A stretch of DNA of 64,000 nt from Streptomyces sp. cg36 (GCF_041080675.1 NZ_CP163520.1:7283501-7347500); one strand, 5' to 3'. Positions 42,801-50,536 are shown, numbered from the stretch's first letter. The notes: generated by a model not told the origin, from the sequence alone. Made by a program: numbers and translations.

Positions 42801-42939
42801 CGGCCTCCCAGCGCTGCTCGGGCACCCGCCGGGTGCCGTCCCCGCCCGCCATCAGGAGCTGCCAGAACTCCTGGGCGTCACGGGCGCCGGGGAAGCGGCA
42901 GTCGAGCCCGACGACCGCCACCGGTTCGGGTGTGCTCAT
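39832..42939 (-). CDS. Single-module type I PKS: KS-AT-ACP without reductive domains
   Basis: 1035 aa. KS spans about 3-425, with D-T-A-C-S-S-S-L, E-A-H-G-T-G-T and K-S-N-F-G-H-A-E-G all intact. AT spans about 520-815, with G-Q-G-A-Q-H-P, G-H-S-I-G-E-F-A-A-A and the H-A-F-H motif that predicts malonyl-CoA. A post-AT linker ends in P-P-Y-V-F-D-D-T-F. The ACP (about 915-985) has L-G-F-D-S-I-Q-V-M-E-L, and the tail is Pro/Asp-rich. There is no KR, DH, ER or TE, so one round would give a beta-ketoacyl-ACP. It overlaps the ACP upstream and the KAS III-like gene downstream by 4 bp each. Confidence 0.93.
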   Translation of the reverse strand: MSTPEPVAVVGLDCRFPGARDAQEFWQLLMAGGDGTRRVPEQRWEAERYRTDEPAAPGEPRPPGRSNTVRGGFIDDPDAFDPAFFGIAPREAAAMDPQQRLLLQCAWRAVEDAAVAPEDLAGTDTGVFVGVMANEWAHLQLSDYDGITARHGSGNGYFMGANRVSYHLDLKGPSLAVDTACSSSLVAVHLAAGALRAGDCGYALAGGTNLIMTPVLNIFYTQAGLSAPDGRCKPFSASADGIGRAEGVAVLVLRRLADALADRQPVYAVLRGTGVNQDGRSNGITAPNRWAQQQLIERVWRAAEVGADDIGFIEAHGTGTLLGDMMEAQALGGLTADRAAGSVALGSVKSNFGHAEGAAGVAGLVKTVLALHHRTVPPSRFAEDENPGLRLAERRLALLRSPLRLPRGTVHAAVSSFGIGGTNAHAVLSSPPRAVHRPAGRAPGVFTVSARSAHQLRPNLLAQADALASQPEDRLAQLCWTSNRVKSRLPHRVAVAAPDLPGLVARLRESAERIPDEDGGVRRTAPSVAFAFTGQGAQHPRMAASWYTTSPGYARLLDEIDRELAPHLGLSVRDAILDGDPAVHRTGLAQPALFAVEYAMAGALLDAGIQPSAVLGHSIGEFAAACVAGVLDPADAARLVARRGALMEALPDGGGMLSLPLPETEAQALLTGRTGVCVAAVNGPRATVLAGDIDELTSLGALLADHGVRARPLTVSHAFHSPLMRPAAEAFRAEGAGTAVHAPSVPVFSTVYGRALADGERMDAEYWAGQITAPVRFADAAAGLFAAGVTHVVEIGPGAVLTPLLARLRPAGGEPVRCLAAHPGDRAPRHPLHHLLGELWSSGVDPRWDALYPDDADRVPRRLPPYVFDDTFRAWRSAGSPRPPAPLLPGTDAAPPTGEAAEPCPPSPDSTRLPAVFAVARRLVCRVGGHDPAAVRDRSRLAEDLGFDSIQVMELKTRLENELPRLGTLPVEELLASLETVGDLARYLGERLLDAPDPAPRPGPDAPDPVPDPVPDAPALASVPDDPAVPEGPRA

Positions 42940-43256
42940 GACGCGGCCCCGGCGGCGAGCAGCTCGGTCAGGTGCGCGGCGATGGCCCGTACGGTCGGGA
43001 AGTCGTAGGCGAGGGTCGGGGCGACAAAGACGCGGTGCCGCTCCTCGATCTCGCCGCAGATGCCGATCGCGGCGATCGAGTCGATGCCGTAGTCGGCGAG
43101 CGGGGTGCCCGGGTCGATCTCCCGGGCGGGCCGGTGCAGATGGAAGGCCACCCGGTCGAGCAGCCACTCCTCCAGCTCCGCGCCCGCGCGGGCGGCGGGG
43201 CGGCGGGCGGGGGCGTACGGGCGGGGCGCGGTGCGGGTGTCCGGGGCGATGGGCAT
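42936..43256 (-). CDS. Acyl carrier protein paired with the FAAL
   Basis: 106 aa with an Ala/Arg/Pro-rich N-terminal tail of about 25 residues. The phosphopantetheine Ser is in A-D-Y-G-I-D-S-I-A-A-I. The sequence resembles PKS-type PP-binding domains, with a downstream Y-D-F-P-T-V. It sits between the FAAL and PKS genes, so it most likely accepts the fatty acyl group from the FAAL and presents it to the KS. Confidence 0.88.
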   Translation of the reverse strand: MPIAPDTRTAPRPYAPARRPAARAGAELEEWLLDRVAFHLHRPAREIDPGTPLADYGIDSIAAIGICGEIEERHRVFVAPTLAYDFPTVRAIAAHLTELLAAGAAS

Positions 43257-43299
43257 GGCGTACCTCTTCCTGTGGGGCCGGGGCGCGGTGGACCGGGCG

Positions 43300-45096
43300 T
43301 CAGCGGCCGGGGGCGGCCAGCGGGGCGGGGTGCGGGGCGGGAGCGTCGGGGGCGGTGACGAGCGCGGCCAGCGGCTGCTCCAGGCGCTGGTGGAGCACGG
43401 GCAGGGCGCCGTCCAGGAACAGCCGGCGCATCAGGGTGCGCCGGGTCTTGCCGCTGGTGGTCTTGCGGACCGCCCCGGGACGCACCAGGACCACACCGGC
43501 GGCGGGGAGCTGGAAGCGCCGGCTCAGCACGGACTGGACCGAGGCGGCCAGGCCCGGCAGATCGAGGTCGCCGCCCGGACCGGGGCGGACCTCCTGGACC
43601 ACCACCACGTACGAGCGCTCCCGCTGGTCGTCACCGACGGTGAACACCGCGCCGCCGCCGCGCCGCAGGGCGGGCCCGGACTCCTGCACGGCCTGTTCGA
43701 TGTCCTGCGGGTACAGGTTGCGGCCGTGGTGGATGAGCATCTCCTTGATGCGGCCGGTGACATAGAGCTCCCCGTCGACCAGCGCGCCCAGGTCCCCGGT
43801 GCGCAGATAGCCGGGGCGTCCGTCGGCGGTCTCGGCGCGGAAGCACGCGTCGGTGGCGCGCGGCCGGTTCCAGTAGCCGCGCGCGACCGAGGGGCCGCGC
43901 AGCCAGATCTCGCCGACCCGGCCGCCGGCCAGCGCCTCCCGGGTCGTCGGATCGGCGATCAGCACCTCGCTCCCGGCGGGCCGGCCGCAGCCGACCAGGG
44001 TGCGCGAGGGCCGCCCGGCCACGGCGGGCCGCAGCTCGTGCTGCTCCAAGTGGTGGACGTCCACGTCCAGTTCGACGTGGACGGAGGTGGTGTCCCCGGC
44101 CGAGGCGAGCAGGGTGTTCTCGGCCAGCCCGTAGCAGGGGAACAGGGCCTCGCGGCGCAGTCCGTGGGCGGCGAAGCGGTCGGCGAAGGTGCGCAGGGTG
44201 GTGGCGCGCACCGGCTCGGCCCCGTTGAGCGCCACCCGCAGGCACGACAGGTCGAGCCCCTCGGCCTGCTCCTCGGTGGTGCGCCGGGCGCACAGCTCGT
44301 AGCCGAAGTCGGGCGAGGCGGTGCCCTCCACCCGGTAGTCGTGGATCATCCGCAGCCAGCGGTGCGGCTGCTTGATGAAGGAGACGGGGGACATCTGGAC
44401 GCTGGTGCCGCCCATCCACAGCGGGTGCAGCGTCATCCCGATCAGGCCCATGTCGTGGTAGAGCGGCAGCCAGCTGCCGGTGACCACGCCGGGGCCGGTG
44501 AGCATGGAGCGGTGGATGGCCTCCTCGTTGGCGGCCAGGTTGGCGTGGGTGACCATCACCCCCTTGGGGTCGCTGGTGGAGCCCGAGCTGTACTGGAGGA
44601 AGGCGATGTCGTCGGGGCGGGTGTCCGGGGCGCGCCAGGGGCCGGGGTCGGAGCCGTCGTCCTCGGGCGCCAGGCACACCACGTCGTGCTCGCCGGCGGC
44701 GGCCAGCCACGCGGCGAGCGCCTGGCGGTGGGCGGGCTGTGTGAGGACCGCGCCCACGCGGGCGTCCTTGAGGATGCCGCCGACCCGGGCGAGCCGCTCG
44801 CCGGGCTCGTCGGGCAGCGGGGCGGGGATGGCGGTGCGCCCGGCGTAGAAGCAGCCGAGGAAGGCGGTTACGAACTCCAGTGTCGGCGGGTGGAGCAGCA
44901 GCACCGGGCGGGCCGGGTCGCCCCGGGACTCCTGGCGCAGCCGGGCGGCCACGAGCCGGGCGCGGCGGTCGAGTTCGGCGTAGGTGAGCTCTTCGGGCCG
45001 CGTGGTCCGGCCGTCCTCGTGCAGGTAGACGAACGCGAGCCGGTCGGGGTGCTGCTCCACTCCGGCGCGTACGGCCTCCGTCAACGTCCTGTGCAT
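43300..45096 (-). CDS. Fatty acyl-AMP ligase (FAAL)
   Basis: 598 aa, ATG 45096 with GAAGGGACGAG upstream. The A3 motif Y-S-S-G-S-T-S-D-P-K-G is near residue 174. S-W-L-P-L-Y-H-D-M-G-L-I-G is typical of FAALs. An insertion around 340-375 (H-H-L-E-Q-H-E-L-R-P and following V-G-C-G) distinguishes them from fatty acyl-CoA ligases. The catalytic Lys lies in T-S-G-K-T-R-R near 547. It should form a fatty acyl-AMP and transfer the chain to the neighbouring ACP. It is the first gene of the seven-gene operon, with phased repeats upstream. Confidence 0.92.
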   Translation of the reverse strand: MHRTLTEAVRAGVEQHPDRLAFVYLHEDGRTTRPEELTYAELDRRARLVAARLRQESRGDPARPVLLLHPPTLEFVTAFLGCFYAGRTAIPAPLPDEPGERLARVGGILKDARVGAVLTQPAHRQALAAWLAAAGEHDVVCLAPEDDGSDPGPWRAPDTRPDDIAFLQYSSGSTSDPKGVMVTHANLAANEEAIHRSMLTGPGVVTGSWLPLYHDMGLIGMTLHPLWMGGTSVQMSPVSFIKQPHRWLRMIHDYRVEGTASPDFGYELCARRTTEEQAEGLDLSCLRVALNGAEPVRATTLRTFADRFAAHGLRREALFPCYGLAENTLLASAGDTTSVHVELDVDVHHLEQHELRPAVAGRPSRTLVGCGRPAGSEVLIADPTTREALAGGRVGEIWLRGPSVARGYWNRPRATDACFRAETADGRPGYLRTGDLGALVDGELYVTGRIKEMLIHHGRNLYPQDIEQAVQESGPALRRGGGAVFTVGDDQRERSYVVVVQEVRPGPGGDLDLPGLAASVQSVLSRRFQLPAAGVVLVRPGAVRKTTSGKTRRTLMRRLFLDGALPVLHQRLEQPLAALVTAPDAPAPHPAPLAAPGR

Positions 45097-45179
45097 CTCG
45101 TCCCTTCCCTCGTGGCGCGGCGGTGGTGCGGGCGATGCGGCACCAAGTGCCAGCTGCTGCACCATCGTTGGCGGGAAGT

Positions 45180-45208
45180 GCAAAGGCGCTGTAAAGGAAG
45201 GCTTGAGG
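45180..45208. promoter_or_regulatory. Phased heptamers: candidate SARP operator for the biosynthetic operon
   Basis: GCAAAGG (45180-45186), GTAAAGG (45191-45197) and CTTGAGG (45202-45208) repeat with exactly 11-bp periodicity, the hallmark of SARP binding sites. On the minus strand they precede a weak -10-like AACGAT by about 10 bp, the expected arrangement for activating the FAAL gene. A SARP is encoded at 48374. Confidence 0.55.
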
Positions 45209-45316
45209 TGCACGTCAGACCCGCACGTGAGGGTGGTTGAACTGACCTTTGCCGAGGTCCAGTTGGCACCCAGTGCCGCATGTCCGGATCCGAGTCGCTC
45301 CTGTTTCGATACGCCA

Positions 45317-45345
45317 TTGACTCGGTTGCCGGGCGGGTCTAGCGT
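45317..45345 (+). promoter_or_regulatory. Vegetative-type promoter of the MFS/TetR genes
   Basis: TTGACT (45317-45322), 17-bp spacer, TAGCGT (45340-45345). Confidence 0.6.
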
Positions 45346-45410
45346 CGTCAACCGCACCGCCGCACGGGCCAGTTCACGCAGCACCCTCTTCCTTCCGAGG
45401 AGCGGCACCC

Positions 45411-45992
45411 GTGACCACTCAGCTCCACACCCGCGACACCGGGCAGGAACCGGCCGCCACCCACCGCTGGTGGGTCCTGGGCGTACTCGTGGTGAGCCTC
45501 CTGCTCGCCGTCCTCGACCCCTCGATCCTGAACGTGGCGCTCAACACGCTCGCCGAGCCCGCGCCCCAGGGCCTCGGCGCCTCCTCCGGCGCCCTCCAGT
45601 GGGCGGTGGACGCCCACCCCCTGGCCTTCGCCGCCCTGCTCCTCGGCACCGGCGTGCTCGCCGACCGCGGGGGGCGCAGACGCACCCTGGTGGCCTGTCT
45701 CGCCGTCTTGGGGCTCTGCTCGCTCTGGTTCGCCCACACGGGCGGCTCCGGCGAACTGATCGCCGCCCGCACCGGGCTCGGCGTCGGCGGCGCGCTGGTC
45801 CCGCGCGGCGCGGCGCTCGCGGACCGGGCCGTCGGCTCGTTCGTGTCCGCCATGCACACCACCGCGCCGGTCGCCGCCGCGGTCACCTTCGCGGGCACCC
45901 TCGTCAGCCTGTTCCTGCTGCCGTCCCGCGCCCGGGACGCGTCCGCCGGCCCGGCGCCGGCCGCCCGGGTCCACCACTCCACGGAGGTCTGA
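45411..45992 (+). pseudogene. Internally deleted MFS exporter (DHA2 type)
   Basis: 193 aa, GTG 45411 behind GAGGAG. The N-terminus matches a DHA2-type MFS exporter (W-W-V-L-G-V-L-V-V-S-L-L-L-A-V-L-D, then G-V-L-A-D-R-G-G-R-R-R in loop 2-3). After R-T-G-L-G-V-G-G-A-L it jumps directly to what looks like the extreme C-terminus (A-D-R-A-V-G-S-F-V-S-A-M-H-T-T, then a last helix). About 280 residues of the expected 14-helix protein are missing, with the frame preserved. It is probably not functional as an exporter, although it keeps a good promoter and start. The TetR gene follows after 2 bp. Confidence 0.7.
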
Positions 45993-45994
45993 GC

Positions 45995-46687
45995 ATGCCC
46001 CCACCCGTCCCACCCCTCCCGCCCGGGACCGGCACGGGGACCGAGAACGCCCCGCCCGCCGGGTCCACCGGCCCGGCCCCGCCCGCCCCGCGCACCGCGC
46101 GGGGCGGGCGCCCGCGCGATCCCGCCGCCGATCGCGCGATCCTGGAGAGCGCCCTCGGCCTGCTCGGCGACGGGTGCAGCTACGGCGCGCTGTCGATGGA
46201 CCTGGTGGCCCAGCGGGCCGGGGTCGCCCGCGCCACCGTCTACCGGCGCTGGCGCAACAAGGAGGAGCTGGTCCTCGCGGCCCTGAGCAGCCTCGACGTG
46301 CCCGTCACGCCGTCGCAGGGGCTGCCGCTGCGGGACCGGCTCGTCGACCTGGTCGACCAGATCCGCCACCGCGGCCAGGACACCAATCTGCACCGCCTCC
46401 TGGCCGGTCTCCTCGGGGAGGCGGTGCACCGCCCGCAGCTGGTGGAGCGGTACGAGGACACCGCGGTCGCCGCGCGGCGGGACGCCATGCGGCAGGTGCT
46501 GCGCGACGGTCTGGACAGCGGCGAGCTGCGTCCCGGCCTGGACGTGGACCAGGCCATCGAGCTGCTCACCGGACCGATGCTGGCCCGGCTGATCCTCCGT
46601 CAGCGTCCGGTGGAGTCGGCCGCCTTCGCGGAGGCGATCGTCGACACCTTCCTCGACGGCACCCGGTCCCGCCCGGCGCCCCGGTAG
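45995..46687 (+). CDS. TetR family transcriptional regulator
   Basis: 230 aa with a Pro-rich N-terminal extension of about 40 residues. The HTH reads L-S-M-D-L-V-A-Q-R-A-G-V-A-R-A-T-V-Y-R-R-W. The C-terminal part resembles TetR_C_16-like domains (L-L-A-G-L-L-G-E-A, I-E-L-L-T-G-P-M). It begins 2 bp after the shortened MFS gene, so it was probably the repressor of that exporter. It may now sense the pathway product for other targets. Confidence 0.85.
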   Translation: MPPPVPPLPPGTGTGTENAPPAGSTGPAPPAPRTARGGRPRDPAADRAILESALGLLGDGCSYGALSMDLVAQRAGVARATVYRRWRNKEELVLAALSSLDVPVTPSQGLPLRDRLVDLVDQIRHRGQDTNLHRLLAGLLGEAVHRPQLVERYEDTAVAARRDAMRQVLRDGLDSGELRPGLDVDQAIELLTGPMLARLILRQRPVESAAFAEAIVDTFLDGTRSRPAPR

Positions 46688-46713
46688 GGCGGCCACCGGC
46701 ACACCGTCGGCAC

Positions 46714-46802
46714 GCACCGGCCGCACGCGCGCGAACGCGCCGTGGCGGAGCGCTTCGGCGCCGAGGCGCCGACCGCACCGGCCGTACGCGCGCGAGCGCG
46801 CC
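46714..46802. repeat. Imperfect 28-bp direct repeat upstream of alpha/beta hydrolase
   Basis: 46714-46741 and 46775-46802 match at 26 of 28 positions, spaced 61 bp start to start. The unit begins GCACCGGCC and ends CGCGCC. It lies between the TetR gene and the hydrolase. Confidence 0.7.
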
Positions 46803-46858
46803 CCCCACCCGCCGGACCGGCGGGATCCGCTGTCCCCTTCCACCCAGGAGCCGCAGCC

Positions 46859-48076
46859 ATGAAGTTCCTCTTCGACGACCCAGCCTTCGACTACCAGGCA
46901 CTGCGCGCCGCGGGCTACGCCGACCACGGCGGGGCGCAGCTCGGCGAGGTCATCGCAGTCGCCTCGCGCGTCCCCGACGGTGACACCGACGCCTGGCGGC
47001 GCGAGTGGACGGCGCTGGCCGAACGGGTCCACCGGCTGGCCGCCGGGGCGCTCGCCGAGCACCGCGCCCTCGACGCGCGCTCCGCGCTGCTGCGGGCGCA
47101 CACCTACTACCGCACCGCCGAGTTCTTCCTGCGCGACGACCCGGTCCACGACCCCGAGGCGGCCCGGCTGATGCGGCTCTCCAAGGAGACCTTCGCCGAG
47201 GCCGCCCGGCTGATGGAGCGCCCGCCCGAGCCCGTGCGCGTCCCGTACGAGGACGGCTTCCTGCCCGGCCACTTCTACCGGGCCGACGACTCGGCGGGGC
47301 CCCGGCCCACCCTCGTCCACCACGGCGGCATCGACTCCACGCTCGAAGAGGGGTACTTCTTCATCGCCGCGGCGGCCCAGGCGCGCGGCTACCACTGTCT
47401 GTGCGTCGAGGGCCCCGGCCAGGGCTCGGTACTGCGCGAGCAGGGGCTCACCTTCCGGCCCGACTGGGAGAACGTGGTCACGCCCGCGGTCGACTTCGCC
47501 CTCGCCCGGCCCGGGGTGGACCCCGAGCGCGTCGTGCTGATGGGCACCAGCCTGGGCGGGCTCCTGGCGGTACGGGCCGCGGCCTTCGAGCACCGGCTGG
47601 CGGGGTGCGTCGCCCATGACGCGGTCTGGCAGCTCGGTGACGTGGTGGCGCTGCCGCCGTTCGTCCACGAGTGGGTCGAGCGGGGCTGCGACGACTTCGC
47701 CAACCCCGTGATGTACGGGATCGCCGTCCAGCAGACCTTCACCCGCTGGCTGCTTCGGCAGGCGCTGTGGACCTTCGGCGCGAGCACCCCCGCCGAACTG
47801 CTGCGCCGGATGCCCGCGTTCGGCCTGGCGGACGTGGTGGGGCAGGTGCGCTGCCCGGTCCTGGTGCTCGACGCCGAGGAGGACATGTTCTTCGCCGGGC
47901 TGGAGCACGCGAAGAAGGTGTACACCGGGCTGAACGGGCCCAAGACCCTGCATGTGTTCACCGCCGACGAGGGCGGCGGCGCGCACTGCCACTCCGGCTC
48001 GATGACGCTCTTCCACGACCGGGTCTTCTCCTGGCTGGCCGAGACCCTGGCGCCCGAACCGGCGGGTGCGCGCTGA
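46859..48076 (+). CDS. Alpha/beta hydrolase, FrsA/dipeptidyl-peptidase-like
   Basis: 405 aa, ATG 46859 with AGGAG upstream. A helical N-terminal region (about 1-120) precedes the alpha/beta domain: P-T-L-V-H-H-G-G-I-D, then C-V-E-G-P-G-Q-G, then nucleophile elbow M-G-T-S-L-G-G near residue 227, L-V-L-D-A-E-E-D for the Asp and G-A-H-C-H for the His. Relatives include 2,6-dihydroxypseudooxynicotine hydrolase and hydrolases in polyketide clusters that cleave C-C or ester bonds. Its position beside the FAAL-PKS operon suggests product tailoring or release. Confidence 0.8.
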   Translation: MKFLFDDPAFDYQALRAAGYADHGGAQLGEVIAVASRVPDGDTDAWRREWTALAERVHRLAAGALAEHRALDARSALLRAHTYYRTAEFFLRDDPVHDPEAARLMRLSKETFAEAARLMERPPEPVRVPYEDGFLPGHFYRADDSAGPRPTLVHHGGIDSTLEEGYFFIAAAAQARGYHCLCVEGPGQGSVLREQGLTFRPDWENVVTPAVDFALARPGVDPERVVLMGTSLGGLLAVRAAAFEHRLAGCVAHDAVWQLGDVVALPPFVHEWVERGCDDFANPVMYGIAVQQTFTRWLLRQALWTFGASTPAELLRRMPAFGLADVVGQVRCPVLVLDAEEDMFFAGLEHAKKVYTGLNGPKTLHVFTADEGGGAHCHSGSMTLFHDRVFSWLAETLAPEPAGAR

Positions 48077-48088
48077 ACCACCGCACCG

Positions 48089-48145
48089 GCGCCCGGGGCG
48101 GCCGGCCCGGAGGGGACCACCCTCCCGGCCGGCCGCCCCGGGCGC
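48089..48145 (+). terminator. Strong hairpin terminator
   Basis: A 19-bp perfect outer stem (48089-48107 with 48127-48145), one C/C mismatch, then a 6-bp inner stem. Confidence 0.85.
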
Positions 48146-48208
48146 TCTGTATACGGCTCCCGGAATTAGTAAGCGAATTCCCGCTGATTGGTGGCCGAAA
48201 GGGGCTCC

Positions 48209-48240
48209 GGGTGCTGCGTTCCAGGTGTTAGCACCCTTTT
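48209..48240 (+). terminator. Stem-loop followed by T-run
   Basis: GGGTGCT pairs with AGCACCC (48230-48236) and is followed by TTTTAA, an intrinsic-terminator shape unusual for this genome. It may be a second terminator or attenuate a transcript from upstream of the SARP gene. Confidence 0.5.
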
Positions 48241-48336
48241 AATGGTTACGTAACGATTGCTCGACTACGATGTTTATCGGCAATCGTGGGCCCTGGGAAC
48301 GCGATGCCCTGGGGTGATCGGGGAGATCCGTACTAG

Positions 48337-48359
48337 TTGAATGCCCGGTATGCATTCAA
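48337..48359. promoter_or_regulatory. Inverted repeat upstream of the SARP gene
   Basis: TTGAATGC-CCGGTAT-GCATTCAA, perfect 8-bp arms, ending 15 bp before the GTG at 48374. It could be a repressor operator or a leader structure. It does not obviously match the gamma-butyrolactone receptor consensus. Confidence 0.55.
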
Positions 48360-48373
48360 GGGGGTTGCGTCAC

Positions 48374-49189
48374 GTGTCCCTGTCCTATGCACAATCCAGT
48401 CGTCCGCTGCGCTACGAAGTGCTCGGACGGCTCCGGGTGACCTGCGGAGACGCCGATCTGACACCGGCGCCACCGAAGATCGCCAAACTGCTCGCCCTGC
48501 TGACCGTCCGGGCGGGGGAGACCGTACCGGGGGACAAACTCGTGGCGGAGCTGTGGGAACAGCATCCGCCCCGCTGTGCGGCGGCGAGCCTGCGGGTCTA
48601 TGTCTCGCAGCTGCGCAAGCTGCTGGGCACACCCGGCCGGGCGTCGCCGATCGTGACCGCGTCACCCGGATACATTCTCGACGTCAGCCAGAACCAACTG
48701 GACGTCCGGTTGTTCGAACGGCTCTATGAAAGCGGCCGGTCCCGTTACGCGGCGGCCGACTACCCGGCGGCGGCCGAGTGTCTGAGAAATGCCCTCGCGA
48801 TATGGCGGGGGCCGGTTCTCGACGGCATGTCGGGATCTTCGGAGATCAGCTCGTTCGCCGCGGTCGAGGAAGAAAAACGGCTGAATTGCATCGAGCTGAA
48901 TATTGAATCCGCCCTGGCCCTCGGCCGTCATCACGCGGTCATCGAGGAGCTCAAGGGCCTGGTCGTGCAGCACCCCCTGCGCGAACCGTTCTACCGGCAG
49001 CTGATGGCCGCCCTGTACCGGGTGGGCCGCCAGGGAGACGCGCTGGGCGTCTACCGCAGCGCGCGCCGGGTCATCCGCGACGAGCTGGGTGTCGAACCCG
49101 GCACCCCGCTCCAGCTCACCCAGGAAGCCATCCTGCGGGCCGACCCGGCCCGGCTGGAGGCGGTGGGCGTGACGGCCGCGGCACGCTGA
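48374..49189 (+). CDS. SARP family transcriptional activator
   Basis: 271 aa. An OmpR-type winged helix lies at about 10-100 (L-R-Y-E-V-L-G-R-L-R-V, P-P-K-I-A-K-L-L-A-L-L, S-L-R-V-Y-V-S-Q-L-R-K-L-L). A bacterial transcriptional activation domain (BTAD) occupies about 108-255 (E-P-F-Y-R-Q-L-M-A-A-L-Y-R-V-G-R-Q-G-D-A-L-G-V-Y). It has the size of small pathway-specific SARPs. I chose GTG 48374 behind AAGGGGG; ATGs at 48341 and 48350 lie inside an inverted repeat. It probably activates the FAAL-PKS operon through the heptamers at 45180-45208. Confidence 0.9.
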   Translation: MSLSYAQSSRPLRYEVLGRLRVTCGDADLTPAPPKIAKLLALLTVRAGETVPGDKLVAELWEQHPPRCAAASLRVYVSQLRKLLGTPGRASPIVTASPGYILDVSQNQLDVRLFERLYESGRSRYAAADYPAAAECLRNALAIWRGPVLDGMSGSSEISSFAAVEEEKRLNCIELNIESALALGRHHAVIEELKGLVVQHPLREPFYRQLMAALYRVGRQGDALGVYRSARRVIRDELGVEPGTPLQLTQEAILRADPARLEAVGVTAAAR

Positions 49190-49276
49190 CGCGGCGGCCC
49201 GCCCGCCGGTCCCGGCGAGCCCCGGCGATCCCGGGGCACCGGGGACCGGACGCGCGGACGCCCGGACCCGTACGGC

Positions 49277-50443
49277 TCAGCCGACGCGGCGCAGCGCATC
49301 CGGAGTGAGGTCCGCGAGCCGCGGATAGCCGTCCACCGCCATCAGCAGATCCGCCTCCGCCAGCATCGAGCGCAGCACATGGACGATGCCGTCCGCCCCT
49401 CCCACCGCGAGGCCGTAGGCGTACGGGCGGCCGATTCCCACCGCCGTCGCCCCCAGGGCGATCGCCTTGACCACGTCCGCCCCGCTGCGCACCCCCGAGT
49501 CGAACAGCACCGGCAGGCCCTGGGCCGCCGCGACGACTTCGGGCAGCACGTCCAGCGCGGGCAGCCCGCCGTTGGCCTGCCGGCCGCCGTGGTTGGAGCA
49601 GTAGATCCCGTCCGCGCCCCTGTCCCGGGCCCGCCGGACGTCCTCGGGGTGGCAGAGCCCCTTCACGATCAGCGGCAGCGCGGTGAGCGACCGCAGCCAG
49701 GGCAGATCGTCCCAGGTCAGCGGGGCACCGAAGACCTGGGTCCAGCGCAGCACCGCCGCCCCGGGGTCCTCCTCGGGCGTACGGTCCAGGGACGCCCGGA
49801 AGACCGGGTCGCCGGTGTAGTTGGCCAGGCAGTGGCCGCGCAGCTGGGGGAAGTTGGCGGTGCTCAGATCGCGCGGGCGCCAGCCGGTGACCCAGGTGTC
49901 GAGGGTGACCACGATCGCCTTGAACCCGGCCTTCTCGGCCCGCCCCACCAGGCTCTCGGCCAGCTCCCGGTCGGTGGGGGTGTACAGCTGGAAGAACCCG
50001 GGGGTCGCGCCGAACTCGGCGGCGACCTCCTCCATGGGGTCGGCGCTCAGCGTCGAGGCCACCATCGGGACGCCGGTGCGGGCCGCCGCCCGCGCGGTGG
50101 CCAGATCGCCGTGTCCGTCCTGGGCGCACAGCCCGATCACCCCGATCGGCGCCATGAACAGGGGAGAGGGCAGGGTCATGCCGAACAGTTCGGTCGACAG
50201 GTCGCGCTCGGCGGCCCCCACGAACATCCTCGGGTACAGGCCCCACCGCTCGAAGGCCGCCACATTGGCGCGCTGGGTGCGCTCGTCGCCCGCGCCGCCC
50301 GCCACGTACGACCACACCGGGGGCGCCAGCGCGGCCCTGGCCCGGGACTCCAGCTCCTCGTGCGCGAACGGCAGCGACGGCACCACACCGCCGAGCCCCG
50401 CCAAGTAGATCTCGTTCTGGTAGGAGCCGAATGGCTGGGTCAT
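49277..50443 (-). CDS. FMN-dependent alpha-hydroxy-acid oxidase/dehydrogenase
   Basis: 388 aa; ATG 50443 behind GGGAGGGAA. A lactate oxidase/monooxygenase-like TIM barrel: Y-V-A-G-G-A-G-D-E near residue 49, M-A-P-I-G-V for FMN contacts, F-Q-L-Y near 155, and the catalytic His in C-S-N-H-G-G-R-Q near 283. [21 protein letters not shown] follows. It oxidises a 2-hydroxyacid to a 2-oxoacid. It may mark the edge of the biosynthetic region; whether it acts in that pathway is unknown. Confidence 0.88.
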   Translation of the reverse strand: MTQPFGSYQNEIYLAGLGGVVPSLPFAHEELESRARAALAPPVWSYVAGGAGDERTQRANVAAFERWGLYPRMFVGAAERDLSTELFGMTLPSPLFMAPIGVIGLCAQDGHGDLATARAAARTGVPMVASTLSADPMEEVAAEFGATPGFFQLYTPTDRELAESLVGRAEKAGFKAIVVTLDTWVTGWRPRDLSTANFPQLRGHCLANYTGDPVFRASLDRTPEEDPGAAVLRWTQVFGAPLTWDDLPWLRSLTALPLIVKGLCHPEDVRRARDRGADGIYCSNHGGRQANGGLPALDVLPEVVAAAQGLPVLFDSGVRSGADVVKAIALGATAVGIGRPYAYGLAVGGADGIVHVLRSMLAEADLLMAVDGYPRLADLTPDALRRVG

Positions 50444-50536
50444 CGAGTTCCCTCCCGTCGTGCCGCGCCCGGCGGCCCGGCCGCTCCGCCGGTGGCCCAC
50501 ATCCTCGACGCGCGGGGCGTCCGCCGCAACGCCCCT

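Larger units (their letters stand above)
45097..45410. other. Divergent control region of the FAAL operon and MFS gene
   Basis: 314 bp with no gene, somewhat poorer in G+C than its flanks. It holds three phased heptamers (45180-45208), an extra CCTTTGC on the plus strand at 45246-45252, and the promoter at 45317-45345. Confidence 0.65.
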
